Source: Bacteroidota bacterium | Lineage (GTDB): Bacteria; Bacteroidota; Bacteroidia; B-17B0; Aurantibacillaceae | Length of the DNA stretch: 64,000 nt | Assembly: GCA_017303905.1 (NCBI GenBank) | Contig: JAFLBH010000002.1 | Span: 496,001-560,000 of the forward strand | Reading direction: 5' to 3' | Shown: piece after piece, positions 44,102 through 54,900 of the stretch | Layout of the letters: every line of letters begins with the position of its first letter | Position numbering within the stretch: position 1 is the stretch's first letter | Program-made: the position numbers and the translations under genes | The notes under the pieces: model-generated | What the model saw: the letters and a program-made list of their open reading frames with translations, nothing else | What the model was told of the DNA's origin: nothing | Databases searched by the model: none

Positions 44102-44521
44102 TTAATCTTTGGTGACTTCCTTTAAATTCTCCTGCGAGTCGATTTCCCATACATTAAAAACACCATCCTGATCGAAATCGGTAACCGATGTGGCAAGCGC
44201 TTTAAACGCATTGTTTCCCGCGCTTACAATTTCAATTTTGTAATTGGCGTGTCCGTTTTGGGTTACCAATTTGGCCTGCTCAAAACCAATTTCCTCCAAA
44301 TTATTGCTGTATTTTGAATGCACAAAAAAGTGACTCTTCTGTAATTGCAACAAATGCTTTAATTGTAACTGCGCTTCCATGGCTTTTGTTTTGGAAATAA
44401 GCGGCATGAGTACCGGCAGCGACAATAAAACCAGAATACCAATAATTGCCAATACAACCATTAATTCGGCGAGTGTAAAGCCCTTTAATTTTTTAGTTCT
44501 TATTTGTTTGAGTTTTTTCAT
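44102..44521 (-). CDS. GspG/PilE-like major pseudopilin
   Basis: A 139-aa protein with a class III prepilin signal: a short basic leader (IRTKKLKG), cleavage site G|FTLAE with Glu5, then a hydrophobic helix (LMVVLAIIGILVLLSLPVL). The C-terminal domain (YSNNLEEIGFEQ, DFDQDGVFNVWEIDS) contains a calcium-loop-like DFDQDG stretch of major pseudopilins. It lies 10 nt after the GspF-like gene. It is the main pilus-fibre subunit candidate. Confidence 0.85.
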   Translation of the reverse strand: MKKLKQIRTKKLKGFTLAELMVVLAIIGILVLLSLPVLMPLISKTKAMEAQLQLKHLLQLQKSHFFVHSKYSNNLEEIGFEQAKLVTQNGHANYKIEIVSAGNNAFKALATSVTDFDQDGVFNVWEIDSQENLKEVTKD

Positions 44522-44531
44522 ATATAAATAA

Positions 44532-45686
44532 TTAAAATCCGTTGCTTAGTTGAAATAATGGTAAGTACATGGCCACTAAAATGAAGCCAATGATAAAGCC
44601 AAGCACAATAATAAAAAAGGGCTCAATCACTTTTCCCATGACCGCTTGCTGATGCTCTATTTCATCGCTGTACTGTGTACTTAACTTTAAAAATATTTGT
44701 TCCGGCGCATTTACCTCCTCCGAAACTTTAATTAAACCAATGAGTTTTTGCGGAAATATTTTATGTGCCGATAAACTCTCATGTAATTGTTTCCCGCTTA
44801 AAATATCTTTACTCACCTGCTCTAAGGCCGCTTCAATCGGATAATAAGCAATCATACCCTTTACCAAATTTAAAGCGTCCATCAGAAGTACACGCGAACT
44901 CAATAATAAACGCATCGACTGACAAAATCTGGCTAAATATATTTTACTGACTAACGCGCCCACCAATGGCAAACGCAATATGAAGGCGGAGGCCGCTTTA
45001 CGGTACCATTCTTTTTTAGCATTAAACCGGTGCAGTAACCAAAATGAAAAAATGAAAGCTGCCAATGAATAAAATATTAAACCGGATTTATTACTGATTT
45101 TTATTAATAGCTGCGTAATGGCAGGCAATTGTCCGCCCGTTTGTTTAAATATGTCGCTGAACATTGGCACCACAAATGTTAACATAAAATATACAATGGC
45201 CACCGACAAACTGATAACCACAATCGGATACGTAAGCGTACCTATAATTTGGCGTCTTAATTTGATGGCATCCGCGTAGTATTTACCCAGCTCAATCAAC
45301 ACTTCAGAAAGTTTTCCTGTTTCCTCCCCAATTCTTATACTCTCCGTTTCGTAGTTACTGAACAATTCATCAAATTGTCTGAAAGCATAACTGACAGGCT
45401 CACCCGAAATAATTCTGTTTTTTATTGTTACTAAGATGGCTTTATGCTTTTCTTCCTTTAATTCATTCTGAAGAATTTCAAACGCGGTAATAATATCAAC
45501 GCCCGCCGACAGTAAAAGTCCCAGCTCCGCATAAAACCACTCCTTCTGTTTATCGCCAAACTTTTTACTCAGGAATTTTATCTCGGTTTGTAATAGCTTC
45601 TGAATGCTAAACGAATTTTCATCGCCCTTAGCAGCAGCCGTTACCGTTTTAGTGTTTTTATATTTTGAGATATCGATGGTTTGCAT
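44532..45686 (-). CDS. GspF/PilC-like inner-membrane platform protein
   Basis: A 384-aa protein with two T2SSF domains. The first is at about 60-180 (WFYAELGLLLSAGVDIITAFEIL), the second at about 260-380 (FCQSMRLLLSSRVLLMDALNLV). Membrane segments include IGTLTYPIVVISLSVAIVYFML and the C-terminal FFIIVLGFIIGFILVAMYLPLF. It anchors pseudopilus assembly and contacts the ATPase GspE/PilB, which is not in this window. It follows the GspJ-like gene by 1 nt. Confidence 0.9.
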   Translation of the reverse strand: MQTIDISKYKNTKTVTAAAKGDENSFSIQKLLQTEIKFLSKKFGDKQKEWFYAELGLLLSAGVDIITAFEILQNELKEEKHKAILVTIKNRIISGEPVSYAFRQFDELFSNYETESIRIGEETGKLSEVLIELGKYYADAIKLRRQIIGTLTYPIVVISLSVAIVYFMLTFVVPMFSDIFKQTGGQLPAITQLLIKISNKSGLIFYSLAAFIFSFWLLHRFNAKKEWYRKAASAFILRLPLVGALVSKIYLARFCQSMRLLLSSRVLLMDALNLVKGMIAYYPIEAALEQVSKDILSGKQLHESLSAHKIFPQKLIGLIKVSEEVNAPEQIFLKLSTQYSDEIEHQQAVMGKVIEPFFIIVLGFIIGFILVAMYLPLFQLSNGF

Positions 45687-45687
45687 T

Positions 45688-46197
45688 TTAATTTATCTTT
45701 TGTGTTTCGTAATTAAAACGCGTCAGCCCGTCATATCGCTTAAGAATGGATATCACAAACGTTTGCTGTTTGTAATACACTTCCCATTCGGCTTGCTCCA
45801 CTGCCTTTTGCGGATTAAACTCCGATGCCATGGAAGCATACTTTATTTTTACTTCACCGCAGGGCATTTTAAACGTATCGGCTTTGTGACGGTGGTGAAT
45901 CAATATAAAATCCTTCTCCACTTTTATAAACTCATTTAACGTATCATTCCTATGAAAAAACTTATTGCCTTCGTGGAGAAGAACAGACTTACGCTCTTCA
46001 AAAAAAGTAAGACGCTGCTGCAAATTTTGGAAAGCGGCTATAAATGCGGTTTGACGGTTATACTCATGAAACATGTTTTGTACATGCCCCATTCCCTTAT
46101 AGGCGAATAAAGCCAATAACGAACTCAAAGCCAGTGTTACCAGCATTTCCGCAAGCGTAAAGCCATGCAATTTTTTATTTAAGCACCTGCAATTCAC
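45688..46197 (-). CDS. GspJ-like minor pseudopilin
   Basis: A 169-aa protein with the prepilin signal G|FTLAE and a hydrophobic helix (MLVTLALSSLLALFAYKGM). The start is GTG at 46197, overlapping the GspI-like gene by 23 bp. The soluble part is strand-rich. By position after GspI-like and by size it is likely the GspJ/PilW-type tip component. Confidence 0.75.
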   Translation of the reverse strand: MNCRCLNKKLHGFTLAEMLVTLALSSLLALFAYKGMGHVQNMFHEYNRQTAFIAAFQNLQQRLTFFEERKSVLLHEGNKFFHRNDTLNEFIKVEKDFILIHHRHKADTFKMPCGEVKIKYASMASEFNPQKAVEQAEWEVYYKQQTFVISILKRYDGLTRFNYETQKIN

Positions 46198-46519
46198 TGA
46201 TCACTTTATCCGATGAATTAAACACTGTAATTTTTATGTAGCGATTTCCGTACTGATTAAGTTCACCAATCCTGCAACGAACCCGCAAACCCGCTTCCTC
46301 TTCTTCATACTCATTTAATACCGTTGATGTGAGGACTTTTTGCATATGCTTTTCAGACAGCTCCTGTGCTTTTATTCTGGCAAAAGGCTGTGTACTTTCC
46401 TGTACGTTCAAGTAAATCATAACAGCCAGACTTGTACAAAACGTGAGCAAGACCAGCGCCACTAACACCTCCGGCAAAGTACTTCCGTTCAGTTTTCTAT
46501 TCAATAACTTTTGCAGCAT
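46175..46519 (-). CDS. GspI-like minor pseudopilin
   Basis: A 114-aa protein with the cleavage site G|STLPE, Glu5 and a hydrophobic helix (VLVALVLLTFCTSLAVMIYL). The small size fits GspI/PilV. It overlaps the preceding gene by 19 bp and the next by 23 bp, so the operon is translationally linked. Confidence 0.75.
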   Translation of the reverse strand: MLQKLLNRKLNGSTLPEVLVALVLLTFCTSLAVMIYLNVQESTQPFARIKAQELSEKHMQKVLTSTVLNEYEEEEAGLRVRCRIGELNQYGNRYIKITVFNSSDKVISELQVLK

Positions 46520-47751
46520 GTTAGTTTTTGATTATCATTAAAACACATCGCCACCATTAAACTTCCGCTATGTTTAACAGGATTCACATAGGTATCGATC
46601 CAATGGTTTTCGTAAGTAGCTGAATTCGATTTTACCATCAGGCGTTTGCCATAAGCGTTGCCGAATAATTTCCCCTGCAAATGCAAATACCCGCTGCTGT
46701 AAAGCAAGCCATACACTTCACATCCCTGATTTAATTTTACAAAGCAACGGGGTACCTCATTATTGTTTACATCGGGCGCGTAACAAATAAGACTGCCCTG
46801 TATCACCGAATTTTTACCAATGTAAATACCTTTTAAACCACCTTCAACGGAAGTTTTATTCTTTGCAACCACAAGCGAACTCGGATACTTTAAAACACAA
46901 CTATCCTCAACAATAATCGAATCGCGGGCAATGATATGAACAGAGCCGTGAAAGCCTTCCTTAATACGCACTTTATCGGCAATTATTAAAACATCCTCCA
47001 GAAACGCATCCTTTTCAAGTAAAACCTCATCACACATCATTTTAATATTGCCGTCATAATGAACATTGTGTAATCGCAAAGAGGTGCTTTGCCAGACGGC
47101 GGTTTTACTTGTGAAACTAAGCTTTGTCCAATCATGCAGTTCGCTGACTATGCTATCCGAATTAGGATTTAATTGATACACATCCTCCGTAACAGCTTGC
47201 ACAAAATTTTGATTAAGCTCAGGCAGATGGCGAGGCGACGATTTTATAAATCCCGAATTACTGATACCGTTAAAGGACAAGCCCTCAATAAAAGCGGGAC
47301 GTAAATCGGGAGAAGGCAAATAACAATTGCCATTCATTTCTATTTTTCCTGAAACAGATATTGGCCGACCGTTATCTTCTACCACCAAAGCCGTATCACG
47401 CTTAGTGGCGGTGCCGTATAAGGCGGAAAAGTGTTTACTGAATTTCCCTCTGCCGGAACTCACACCAATAATCTGATAAGCGCCCCAGATTATTTTTTTA
47501 GTTTTAATCGAATCGCCTTTATCCGATATTAGCCAGCGGTTATTCTGCTCTTGAGAGAAAGCAGGCGATAAAGCCATGTTTATGCCGCTTTGCAAATCAT
47601 ACTTCAATTGTTGTTCAATAGCGCTTACCAAAACAGAAGTGTGATTATATCGCGCCAAAACCACCAGCAAACCCAGAAACAAACTGATGACGATGCCGAT
47701 AATTAGCGACAAATAAAGCGCGCCTCCTTTTAATTTAATGCTGTACCACAT
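46501..47751 (-). CDS. GspK/PilX-like component
   Basis: A 416-aa protein with an N-terminal KLKGGALYLSLIIGIVISLFLG segment, like the prepilin-type starts of PilX/GspK but with no clear Glu5. The long soluble part is strand-rich with repeated DSVVVEDSC- and GKNSVIQG-like turns that suggest a beta-helix. It likely caps the pseudopilus or forms its surface part. The 3' end overlaps the GspI-like gene; the 5' end overlaps the MORN gene by 1 nt. Confidence 0.65.
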   Translation of the reverse strand: MWYSIKLKGGALYLSLIIGIVISLFLGLLVVLARYNHTSVLVSAIEQQLKYDLQSGINMALSPAFSQEQNNRWLISDKGDSIKTKKIIWGAYQIIGVSSGRGKFSKHFSALYGTATKRDTALVVEDNGRPISVSGKIEMNGNCYLPSPDLRPAFIEGLSFNGISNSGFIKSSPRHLPELNQNFVQAVTEDVYQLNPNSDSIVSELHDWTKLSFTSKTAVWQSTSLRLHNVHYDGNIKMMCDEVLLEKDAFLEDVLIIADKVRIKEGFHGSVHIIARDSIIVEDSCVLKYPSSLVVAKNKTSVEGGLKGIYIGKNSVIQGSLICYAPDVNNNEVPRCFVKLNQGCEVYGLLYSSGYLHLQGKLFGNAYGKRLMVKSNSATYENHWIDTYVNPVKHSGSLMVAMCFNDNQKLTCCKSY

Positions 47752-48461
47752 TAGCTGATGGTTTGTTGATGAACCGGTTTAGCTTTTTTATCTTTTTTTG
47801 TTTTTGGTTTAGGCTTCAACCACGACTTCATTTTTTGCTTCCACTTTCTCTCTTTTGTATTGGATTCCGACTTTAATTTTTCTTCGTGAGAGGATTCCTT
47901 CTTCTTTTTTGATTTAACAGACTTTGGTTGCTTAACGATTTCCGTTCCGTGCTTAAACTTTTTCTTTTCTAAAACTTTACCGCCTTTCGCGTAGGTGTAA
48001 AATTTTCCGTGTAAAACATCATTTTTAAAACGGCTCTTTGCCATTACTTCGCCGTATTCGTTATAGAGACAATATTTACCGTTTTTCTTACCGTTCTTCC
48101 AGGTAATAATTTCCTTGAGCATACCATTCTCGTACCAGTATTTCCATTCGCTGTTTTTGAGGCCGTATTTTACTTTGCCCTTTTCTTTCAGTTGGTTGTT
48201 TAAATAAAATGATTTGTAATAACCATGAATTAATTTACCATCGTAGCCACCCTTTGTTTCCATTATTTTATTGGAACTGTACCAGAGGTAATCGGCATCA
48301 TCATGTATCTTAATGCTTTTATTGTTTTTAAGCATTTGTGTTTTGATGGTGCTCTGTTCGGTATTAACGGTAATATTGAACGCGATAATTTTATCGGGAT
48401 CGATTGGTTTTTGTGCCCAAACACCCCATGAAAAAACGAGAAATAACACTAGAAAACGCAT
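47751..48461 (-). CDS. MORN-repeat (YwqK-type) exported protein
   Basis: A 236-aa protein with a signal peptide (FLVLFLVFSWGVWAQ) and several MORN_2-type repeats (KVKYGLKNSEWKYWYENG, WKNGKKNGKYCLYNEYG, FKNDVLHGKFYTYAKGG), ending in a lysine-rich tail. It is the first gene of the pseudopilin operon. MORN repeats bind membranes or other proteins. The 302-bp gap upstream (48462-48763) has no gene or clear regulatory site. Confidence 0.8.
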   Translation of the reverse strand: MRFLVLFLVFSWGVWAQKPIDPDKIIAFNITVNTEQSTIKTQMLKNNKSIKIHDDADYLWYSSNKIMETKGGYDGKLIHGYYKSFYLNNQLKEKGKVKYGLKNSEWKYWYENGMLKEIITWKNGKKNGKYCLYNEYGEVMAKSRFKNDVLHGKFYTYAKGGKVLEKKKFKHGTEIVKQPKSVKSKKKKESSHEEKLKSESNTKERKWKQKMKSWLKPKPKTKKDKKAKPVHQQTIS

Positions 48462-48763
48462 TCTCTAAATTTACGAAATGACGAGTGCTTTTTGCCGACT
48501 TAAAACCTATTTAAGAATGGGAAAAACAAAACGATGTTGATTTATCGAAAATCAAGATGATTTAATAGTCAAATACTTATAAATTAAATTAGGTGTTTTT
48601 ACGGATATTGAATTCAGTAAAAAACGTAGACTTATTTATTTTTAAAAGGCAATGGAGTTAACAAGTTTTTTATACAACAAAAGTATAGCCAATATCAGAT
48701 ACTTAAATTTCAGTCTCCATTTATTATCCAGATTTACTATTTTTACTACATACTTTATAATAC

Positions 48764-51202
48764 ATGAAAAAACTATTCTTTTCTTTTGCTTTAACATCAA
48801 ACCTATTCGCATTTGGTAGTGATGATTTCGGGAAATTTTCTACTCAATCAGGATACATAGAGAATAAAGGACAAATTCGAAATCAATTCTACGAACCTAA
48901 TTCGGATGTTAAATTTATTCTACCCATGAATGGAATGAATCTTCTGTTAAAAAGCAAAGGGTTTAGTTACGATAGTTATAAAATCACAAACTTAGATTCA
49001 TTTGAAAAATGGGAAGATTTAATCGACCCTATTAAAAAAGAGAACAGGAAAATCAACTGCACTTTTCACCGAATCGATGTTGATTTTATTAATTGCAATA
49101 GTAACAGTATTATACTTACTGAAGGAAAAAGCAACGATTACCTAAATTATTATGCCGATTTTCTTCCGGAAGCCGGTGCAACAAATGTCCACACATACAA
49201 CAAAGTAATCTATAAAAACATTTATAATAATATTGATATTGAATTTGTATTAAGTAATAAAACCCGTACTGCTGAGTATAATTTTATTCTTCACCCTGGT
49301 GCGCGACTTCAAGATATTCAACTGCAATACAAGGGTGCGCATTCGATAGAGTTAAAAAACGGAGAAATTAAACTAAAAGTCAATCATGGATACATTAAAG
49401 AGAATATTCCTTTAAGTTTTTGGAGTAAAACAGGGAAAAAAGTAAATATCAAATATCAGATAAAAGAATCTAATGGCTATACAATTGTTGGATTTAACGG
49501 ATTAAGTGAAACTATTTCACAAACGCTTATTATCGACCCTACGCCTAATTTGGATTGGGCCAGTTACTTTGGCGAAGGAATGGGAGATGAAGTTCGCGCC
49601 TCTACAATAGATAAAAACAATTTTATTTATTATTCCGGCATTACGGGTTCTTCAAAATACATTGCTACTTCAGGTGCATATCAAACTACTTTTTCACCGG
49701 GTTATAATTGCGGGTTTATTACCAAATTCACTACCGCAGGTGTTAGACAATGGGGGACTTATTATCTATGCAGTGGCAGTTCAGTAACTTTAAATAGCAT
49801 CAGCTTAGACAGATCAGGCAATATTATTACAGCAGGTCACACAGGATGCACAGGCACTGTTTCAACCACCGGCGCCTATCAAACAAGCTTAGCCGGAAGT
49901 AAGGATATACTTTTAGTAAAATTAAACAACTCCGGGCAACGTTTATGGGCTACTTATTATGGCGGAGTTGAATTAAATTTTGAAGAGGAACTAGGCTTTG
50001 CATGTAATGACACTTTAGGTAACATTTATTTGACAGGCATCACAAGCTCAACGGCAAATATCACCACGCTTGGTTCATTTCAACCCAATTATTACTCAAG
50101 TGCTTCTTTCATTGGTACTGATGGATTTTTAGCCAAGTTTGATAGCATGGGAAATAGACAATGGGCAACTTATTTGGGAGGCGAAGGCTATGAATACATT
50201 CACGGTATTTGTATCGGCCCGGACCAACATCCTATTATTGGTGGTTATACCGGCTCACAAGATAGCATCGCAACACCAGGCACCATGCAAAACAATTTTA
50301 TTAGCGGAGCATATGATGGATTCATTATGAAATTCACTCCCTCAGGAATGAGACAATGGGGCACTTATTATGGAGGCGATGGCAGCGATTATATATATGG
50401 AATAAATTGTGACCGCTTTGGCAACATTGGCGTGTGCGGTAATACAACCTCAGGCGTTAATATTGCAACGACTAATGCTTATCAATTAAATTATGGCTAT
50501 AATTTTATTGGCAGATTAAACAAAAACGGCATTCGTTATTGGGGAACATACCAAGGACCTGCAATCACTTTCTTACCATCCTCAGCCTTAACTCTCGCTT
50601 TTGATTCAATTGGAAATTTATATTGTGGAGGTGGCACCGCTTTCGCAAACAATATTGCGACTCCGGGGGCCTACCAAACCACTATTGATGGCAACGGTGA
50701 CGCCTTCATTCTTCGGTTCGATAGTTCTGGAACTAAAGTTTTTGGTACTTTATTTGGTGGAGATGAAAGTGACGATATACAAACATTAAGTGTTACTCAA
50801 CCTAACGAAATTTATTTTGGTGGCCGTACCCGTTCAATAACAAAAATTGCAACACCGGGATGTCATCAGCCAAATTACGACAATTATTCCTTACAATTAA
50901 TTGTGGGTATGTTTGGTAAATTCTCCAACACCGGTGCTATTGGGATAAACGAATTTACTAAAGCTAATGACAACAACGAATTAGTAGTTTACCCTAACCC
51001 CAACTCCGGTGAGTTTACACTTTTAGCAAAAGAAGATTTACAGATAACCATTATAAATGAACTTGGCGTTATTGTACACAAAGAAAATTACCACACGCAA
51101 AAACCTCAACTAAAACTTAATTTACCTGCCGGTGTTTATTTTATTAATGCCATTAAAAAAGATGGGCGTACTTTAAATAAAAAGGTGATGATGATAGAAT
51201 AA
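48764..51202 (+). CDS. SBBP-repeat protein with T9SS sorting domain
   Basis: An 812-aa exported protein: signal peptide (LFFSFALTSNLFAFG), an N-terminal DUF7948-like region (YIENKGQIRNQF, VKFILPMNGMNLLLKS), then about eight SBBP beta-propeller repeats with the pattern WATYYGGxxxD and LxxxGNIxxxGxT, and a C-terminal type A T9SS domain (VVYPNPNSGEFTLLAKE to the end). It is exported through the outer membrane by type IX secretion and probably sits on the surface. It is transcribed alone, divergently from the pseudopilin operon. Confidence 0.88.
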   Translation: MKKLFFSFALTSNLFAFGSDDFGKFSTQSGYIENKGQIRNQFYEPNSDVKFILPMNGMNLLLKSKGFSYDSYKITNLDSFEKWEDLIDPIKKENRKINCTFHRIDVDFINCNSNSIILTEGKSNDYLNYYADFLPEAGATNVHTYNKVIYKNIYNNIDIEFVLSNKTRTAEYNFILHPGARLQDIQLQYKGAHSIELKNGEIKLKVNHGYIKENIPLSFWSKTGKKVNIKYQIKESNGYTIVGFNGLSETISQTLIIDPTPNLDWASYFGEGMGDEVRASTIDKNNFIYYSGITGSSKYIATSGAYQTTFSPGYNCGFITKFTTAGVRQWGTYYLCSGSSVTLNSISLDRSGNIITAGHTGCTGTVSTTGAYQTSLAGSKDILLVKLNNSGQRLWATYYGGVELNFEEELGFACNDTLGNIYLTGITSSTANITTLGSFQPNYYSSASFIGTDGFLAKFDSMGNRQWATYLGGEGYEYIHGICIGPDQHPIIGGYTGSQDSIATPGTMQNNFISGAYDGFIMKFTPSGMRQWGTYYGGDGSDYIYGINCDRFGNIGVCGNTTSGVNIATTNAYQLNYGYNFIGRLNKNGIRYWGTYQGPAITFLPSSALTLAFDSIGNLYCGGGTAFANNIATPGAYQTTIDGNGDAFILRFDSSGTKVFGTLFGGDESDDIQTLSVTQPNEIYFGGRTRSITKIATPGCHQPNYDNYSLQLIVGMFGKFSNTGAIGINEFTKANDNNELVVYPNPNSGEFTLLAKEDLQITIINELGVIVHKENYHTQKPQLKLNLPAGVYFINAIKKDGRTLNKKVMMIE

Positions 51203-51262
51203 AAGCAAAAACCCATTACTGAGGATATTTTTACTTTGCGTAGAAAAAACATTATTCTTCAA

Positions 51263-51946
51263 TTATGATATTTCCATTTTTATAAATAGATGAGATGGAA
51301 TTACTTCGTAGGAGATCATACTAATAAGTTTCAAATTAAACTTAAAATCCATCGGTTTACTAAGAGTTTCCTTTACCAACTTAACAACATCAATATGTTC
51401 GTTTTTATTTCCAAAAATAACAGCATGGTAATACGGATTTAAAGCATCTGATTCAATTTGCAAGTACCATTTGCCATTGACCTCCCGTCTAATACGTTCA
51501 CCAAGTGCAAATGTAAAAGCAATTCTCGATTTAGACCTAATAGCCTTGCTAAGTAAATTATATCTTGTAATTATCTCTTCGATGGTAAATTGTTCCAAAT
51601 TATCTATAAGTAAAAGCTGACATATTTGATCAATAGATTCTTTAATAAATAAATTGAATTTGACCTCATTCCTGAATTCCGCTCCTAATGAGTATTCCCA
51701 TAGTTTATCATTTGATGGAAAACTCTTTAATCTAACATATTCAAGGTATTTATCCTTACTGTATATAACCAAAGAATTATAATTTGAATTAGAAGGTGTA
51801 ACATAATAATTTTCTTCAGAATCTTGATACACAAAAGAGTTGTTGAAATCTAAAAAATCAATCAATTTGATTTTGTTATTCTTAACTAATTCTTGAATTA
51901 ATTTAGAATCTATAACCTTATAAAAAACATCATCGTTACTCCACAT
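51263..51946 (-). CDS. Candidate immunity protein for the RHS toxin
   Basis: I chose ATG at 51946 (MWSNDDVFYKVIDSKLI, 227 aa) because the longer TTG start adds only a short hydrophobic stretch. The protein is soluble, acidic and helical, without known motifs. It lies 53 nt after the stop of the RHS toxin gene and on the same strand, where immunity genes usually sit. The hydrophobic TTG extension could instead be a signal peptide, which would put it in the periplasm; the choice is open. Immunity function is inferred from position only. Confidence 0.55.
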   Translation of the reverse strand: MWSNDDVFYKVIDSKLIQELVKNNKIKLIDFLDFNNSFVYQDSEENYYVTPSNSNYNSLVIYSKDKYLEYVRLKSFPSNDKLWEYSLGAEFRNEVKFNLFIKESIDQICQLLLIDNLEQFTIEEIITRYNLLSKAIRSKSRIAFTFALGERIRREVNGKWYLQIESDALNPYYHAVIFGNKNEHIDVVKLVKETLSKPMDFKFNLKLISMISYEVIPSHLFIKMEIS

Positions 51947-51999
51947 TAAACACAATATAAAAAAAACACACTTCAATTTTTGAGTTTACTTTATCTAAA

Positions 52000-54900
52000 T
52001 TACTCATTATTTTTCACATTGAAGAAAATATTTATCTTCCCATCAACCACTTTAAAATAAGACTCATATTGCACTACATTAATTCCATGTGCATTATGAA
52101 TTATATCCCTACTAACATCTACACCACTTGTAGTAACCAAAATTAATTGTGGATGAAAGTTTGGAAATCTTTGCATGTTGCCAGATTGTGAAAGCTTTAA
52201 AGCTTCTATATGCCCCTTTACTTGACCAGTGAATGATGAAGTATAAATATTGTTTTTCGTTGCCTTAACCTCAACAAAAACTGATTTTGGCATCTTAATT
52301 ACATCAAAAGAACTGCCATTTGTAGAAATCCCCCTTTGATAAGAACTTGACATTGTATAATCTGGCATTACTCTTCTTGAACTTAGTGTTGGTAATGAGT
52401 TACCTTTATATGGCTGTAAATCATTTGTTGCAATTAAGTGTTTATTTGCCATCACAAAAGACTTTTCAAAATAATTACCTGCAAACGCCTCCCATTTTCC
52501 CTTACTTGTACCACATTCTGGACACATATTGTTTTCCTTAAGGAATTCCATTAATAACTCTTTACTTAATTTGCTTGTGGTACCTTTATTTTCCATGTGT
52601 GCAAAAGCATCATTTAAACTAATGTTATATGTACGACCATCGATTGTTTTCCCATAATAACCAGTTATTTTACTCGATTTTTCCCCTATACTTTGCATCC
52701 AAAGACCAACTTCTTCAAATGGGACTTTCTTCGCGTCCCAAACGTATGGCGCAAAATTTTCCACAGCATTTGTAATAAACGAATTACTACTCATATCATC
52801 AAAAGCATAAGTTCCTTCGTTAAAACCAAAAGTATTGCTTGGTAAGTAACTAGTAATATTATAATTAACAGACCGGGACCATCCTCCGTCCTTATCAGAA
52901 AAATCTAATGGATTGTTTCCCATAGCTAAATAGGGTGAATTATACTGTCCAAATGGATCAATAGATAACCATCTACCTAACCTAACATCCATTTGTCTTA
53001 ATTTAAAATTTACCAAATTGGTTTCCGCGTCTTTTTCTTGTCCCTGGTAATTATAACGGTATGCCGGGCTGTTTACATAATTACGCCCCGGCATTACACC
53101 GCCATGCGGGTAATAATCGGTATAACTTACCGCACTGGCAACACCGCTGTTATCGGTAAATACACTGCGTACATTGCCTAAATGGTCGGTTAATTCAAAA
53201 TAAGGTTTATTGCCTGCTGCATCGTAAACACCTAATCTTCCACCGCCATAAATTGCAAAGTCTTGTATACTTATAGGATTACCGCCAACCGTTAAATTTT
53301 GATTGTAGGTGGCAATTAAACTTCCTGCTTCATCATACACGTAATACAATCTGCTAATGGCGGTGCCACTGCTGTTGTAACTGGTTTTAGAGTGGCGCAT
53401 GCCTCTGTCGTTATAGGAAAACTCCGCAATTAAATTGTTGTTGCTGTATTTTTTAACAGAAGTCACCAAACCTTGGCTGTTATAGGTATATACCTGATCG
53501 TCCTGTATATTATTTATAGGCTGGCCAATGGCATCGTAGCTATAATTGTTAGCATTGGTTTGATTCGGGAAATCAATATCAGCGCCTAAACCAAGTGAGG
53601 TGGTTACGGCATCATTTACTCTGGCCAAGCGGTTACGCTTATTGTTATCGTAATGATAGGTAAACTCATCCATCAATACATTCGCGGTATTGGAGTAACG
53701 TTTTAAATTCTGGAGATTACCATTACGGTCATAAGCGATGTCTTGTAATTTAAAGGCACTTGTAGGATTAAAGGCAACGTCAGTCAGGTAACCATTTCCG
53801 GGATTAACAACACTATAATTTCCAAAAGTGGCGCCTTTTAAACGATACAATTCATCATAATCATATTCGTACATAAAAGGTCCGCTTAAAGCCGAAGGGC
53901 TTGGCGCTGGCGCTCCGCTTGGATACACATTACGCCAGCGAATGGCGTTCGCTATGCCTGTATAACTTACGTTGAAGTTAGAATACGTTCCTGTGTTTTT
54001 ATTACTGTTGTATAGAGAATAAGCGCGTTCATAATCTTTAGGATAATACTCCATGGCATAGCTAAAAATATCCGCACTTACACCATTGCTTCCATCATTA
54101 CCAGGGTCGCCACCGGAGAATGGATTATTTACCGCCTTAAGTAATCCATTTATGGTGTAAACGTAATCGAGACCTTGTAAATTATTGCCTAAAACACTTC
54201 TTTTAAGCGAGCCATGCTTATAATAATTATTCTCTACAACCGGATTACTTGGCATGGATGTATTTCTTGCTATATATGCTTTTTTCAATCTTTGATCTGA
54301 ATCATAGGTATAAGCATGCGCAAAAGTTTCAGTAGAATTATTACGCTGATAAATACTATAAATTAGTTTACCTCTTAAATCGTACGAGTATTCCATAGAT
54401 TTGCCGCCAAGTCCTGCCAAATCCTGAATTACCGTTGTTACCCTTCCTAACTCGTTATAACTATAGTAAGTAGAAGAATTACTATTATAGGTTCTTGAAA
54501 CATTACCTCCAAGGTACTTTTGTGTGTAACCAAACGAAGTGAGCGGCATTCCTGCAGCAGGGAAATCGTATTCAACATAATTTTGTTCTTTTTGTTCTGA
54601 AGAAACAATTAAATTGAAATCATTCTGTGCATAGTATCCTGTTGATTGAATAGCAGGGCTAACAGATACATTGTTTTTCCAATCGTTATAGTTTTGAAAT
54701 TTAACGTATGAGTTACTAGTTGGATCGTATAATCCTGATTCCGTAGGCCTTCCTAATTTATCATAACTATAATAAACAAAATCATTACCATCAGCTCTTT
54801 GCTTATCATTTTGTGAAAACTTCAACTTATCCTCTTTTAAATCATATACATAATCAGTTCGCCCTTCATCTTTTGTTTCGTAGGTGATTAAGTGATCGTA

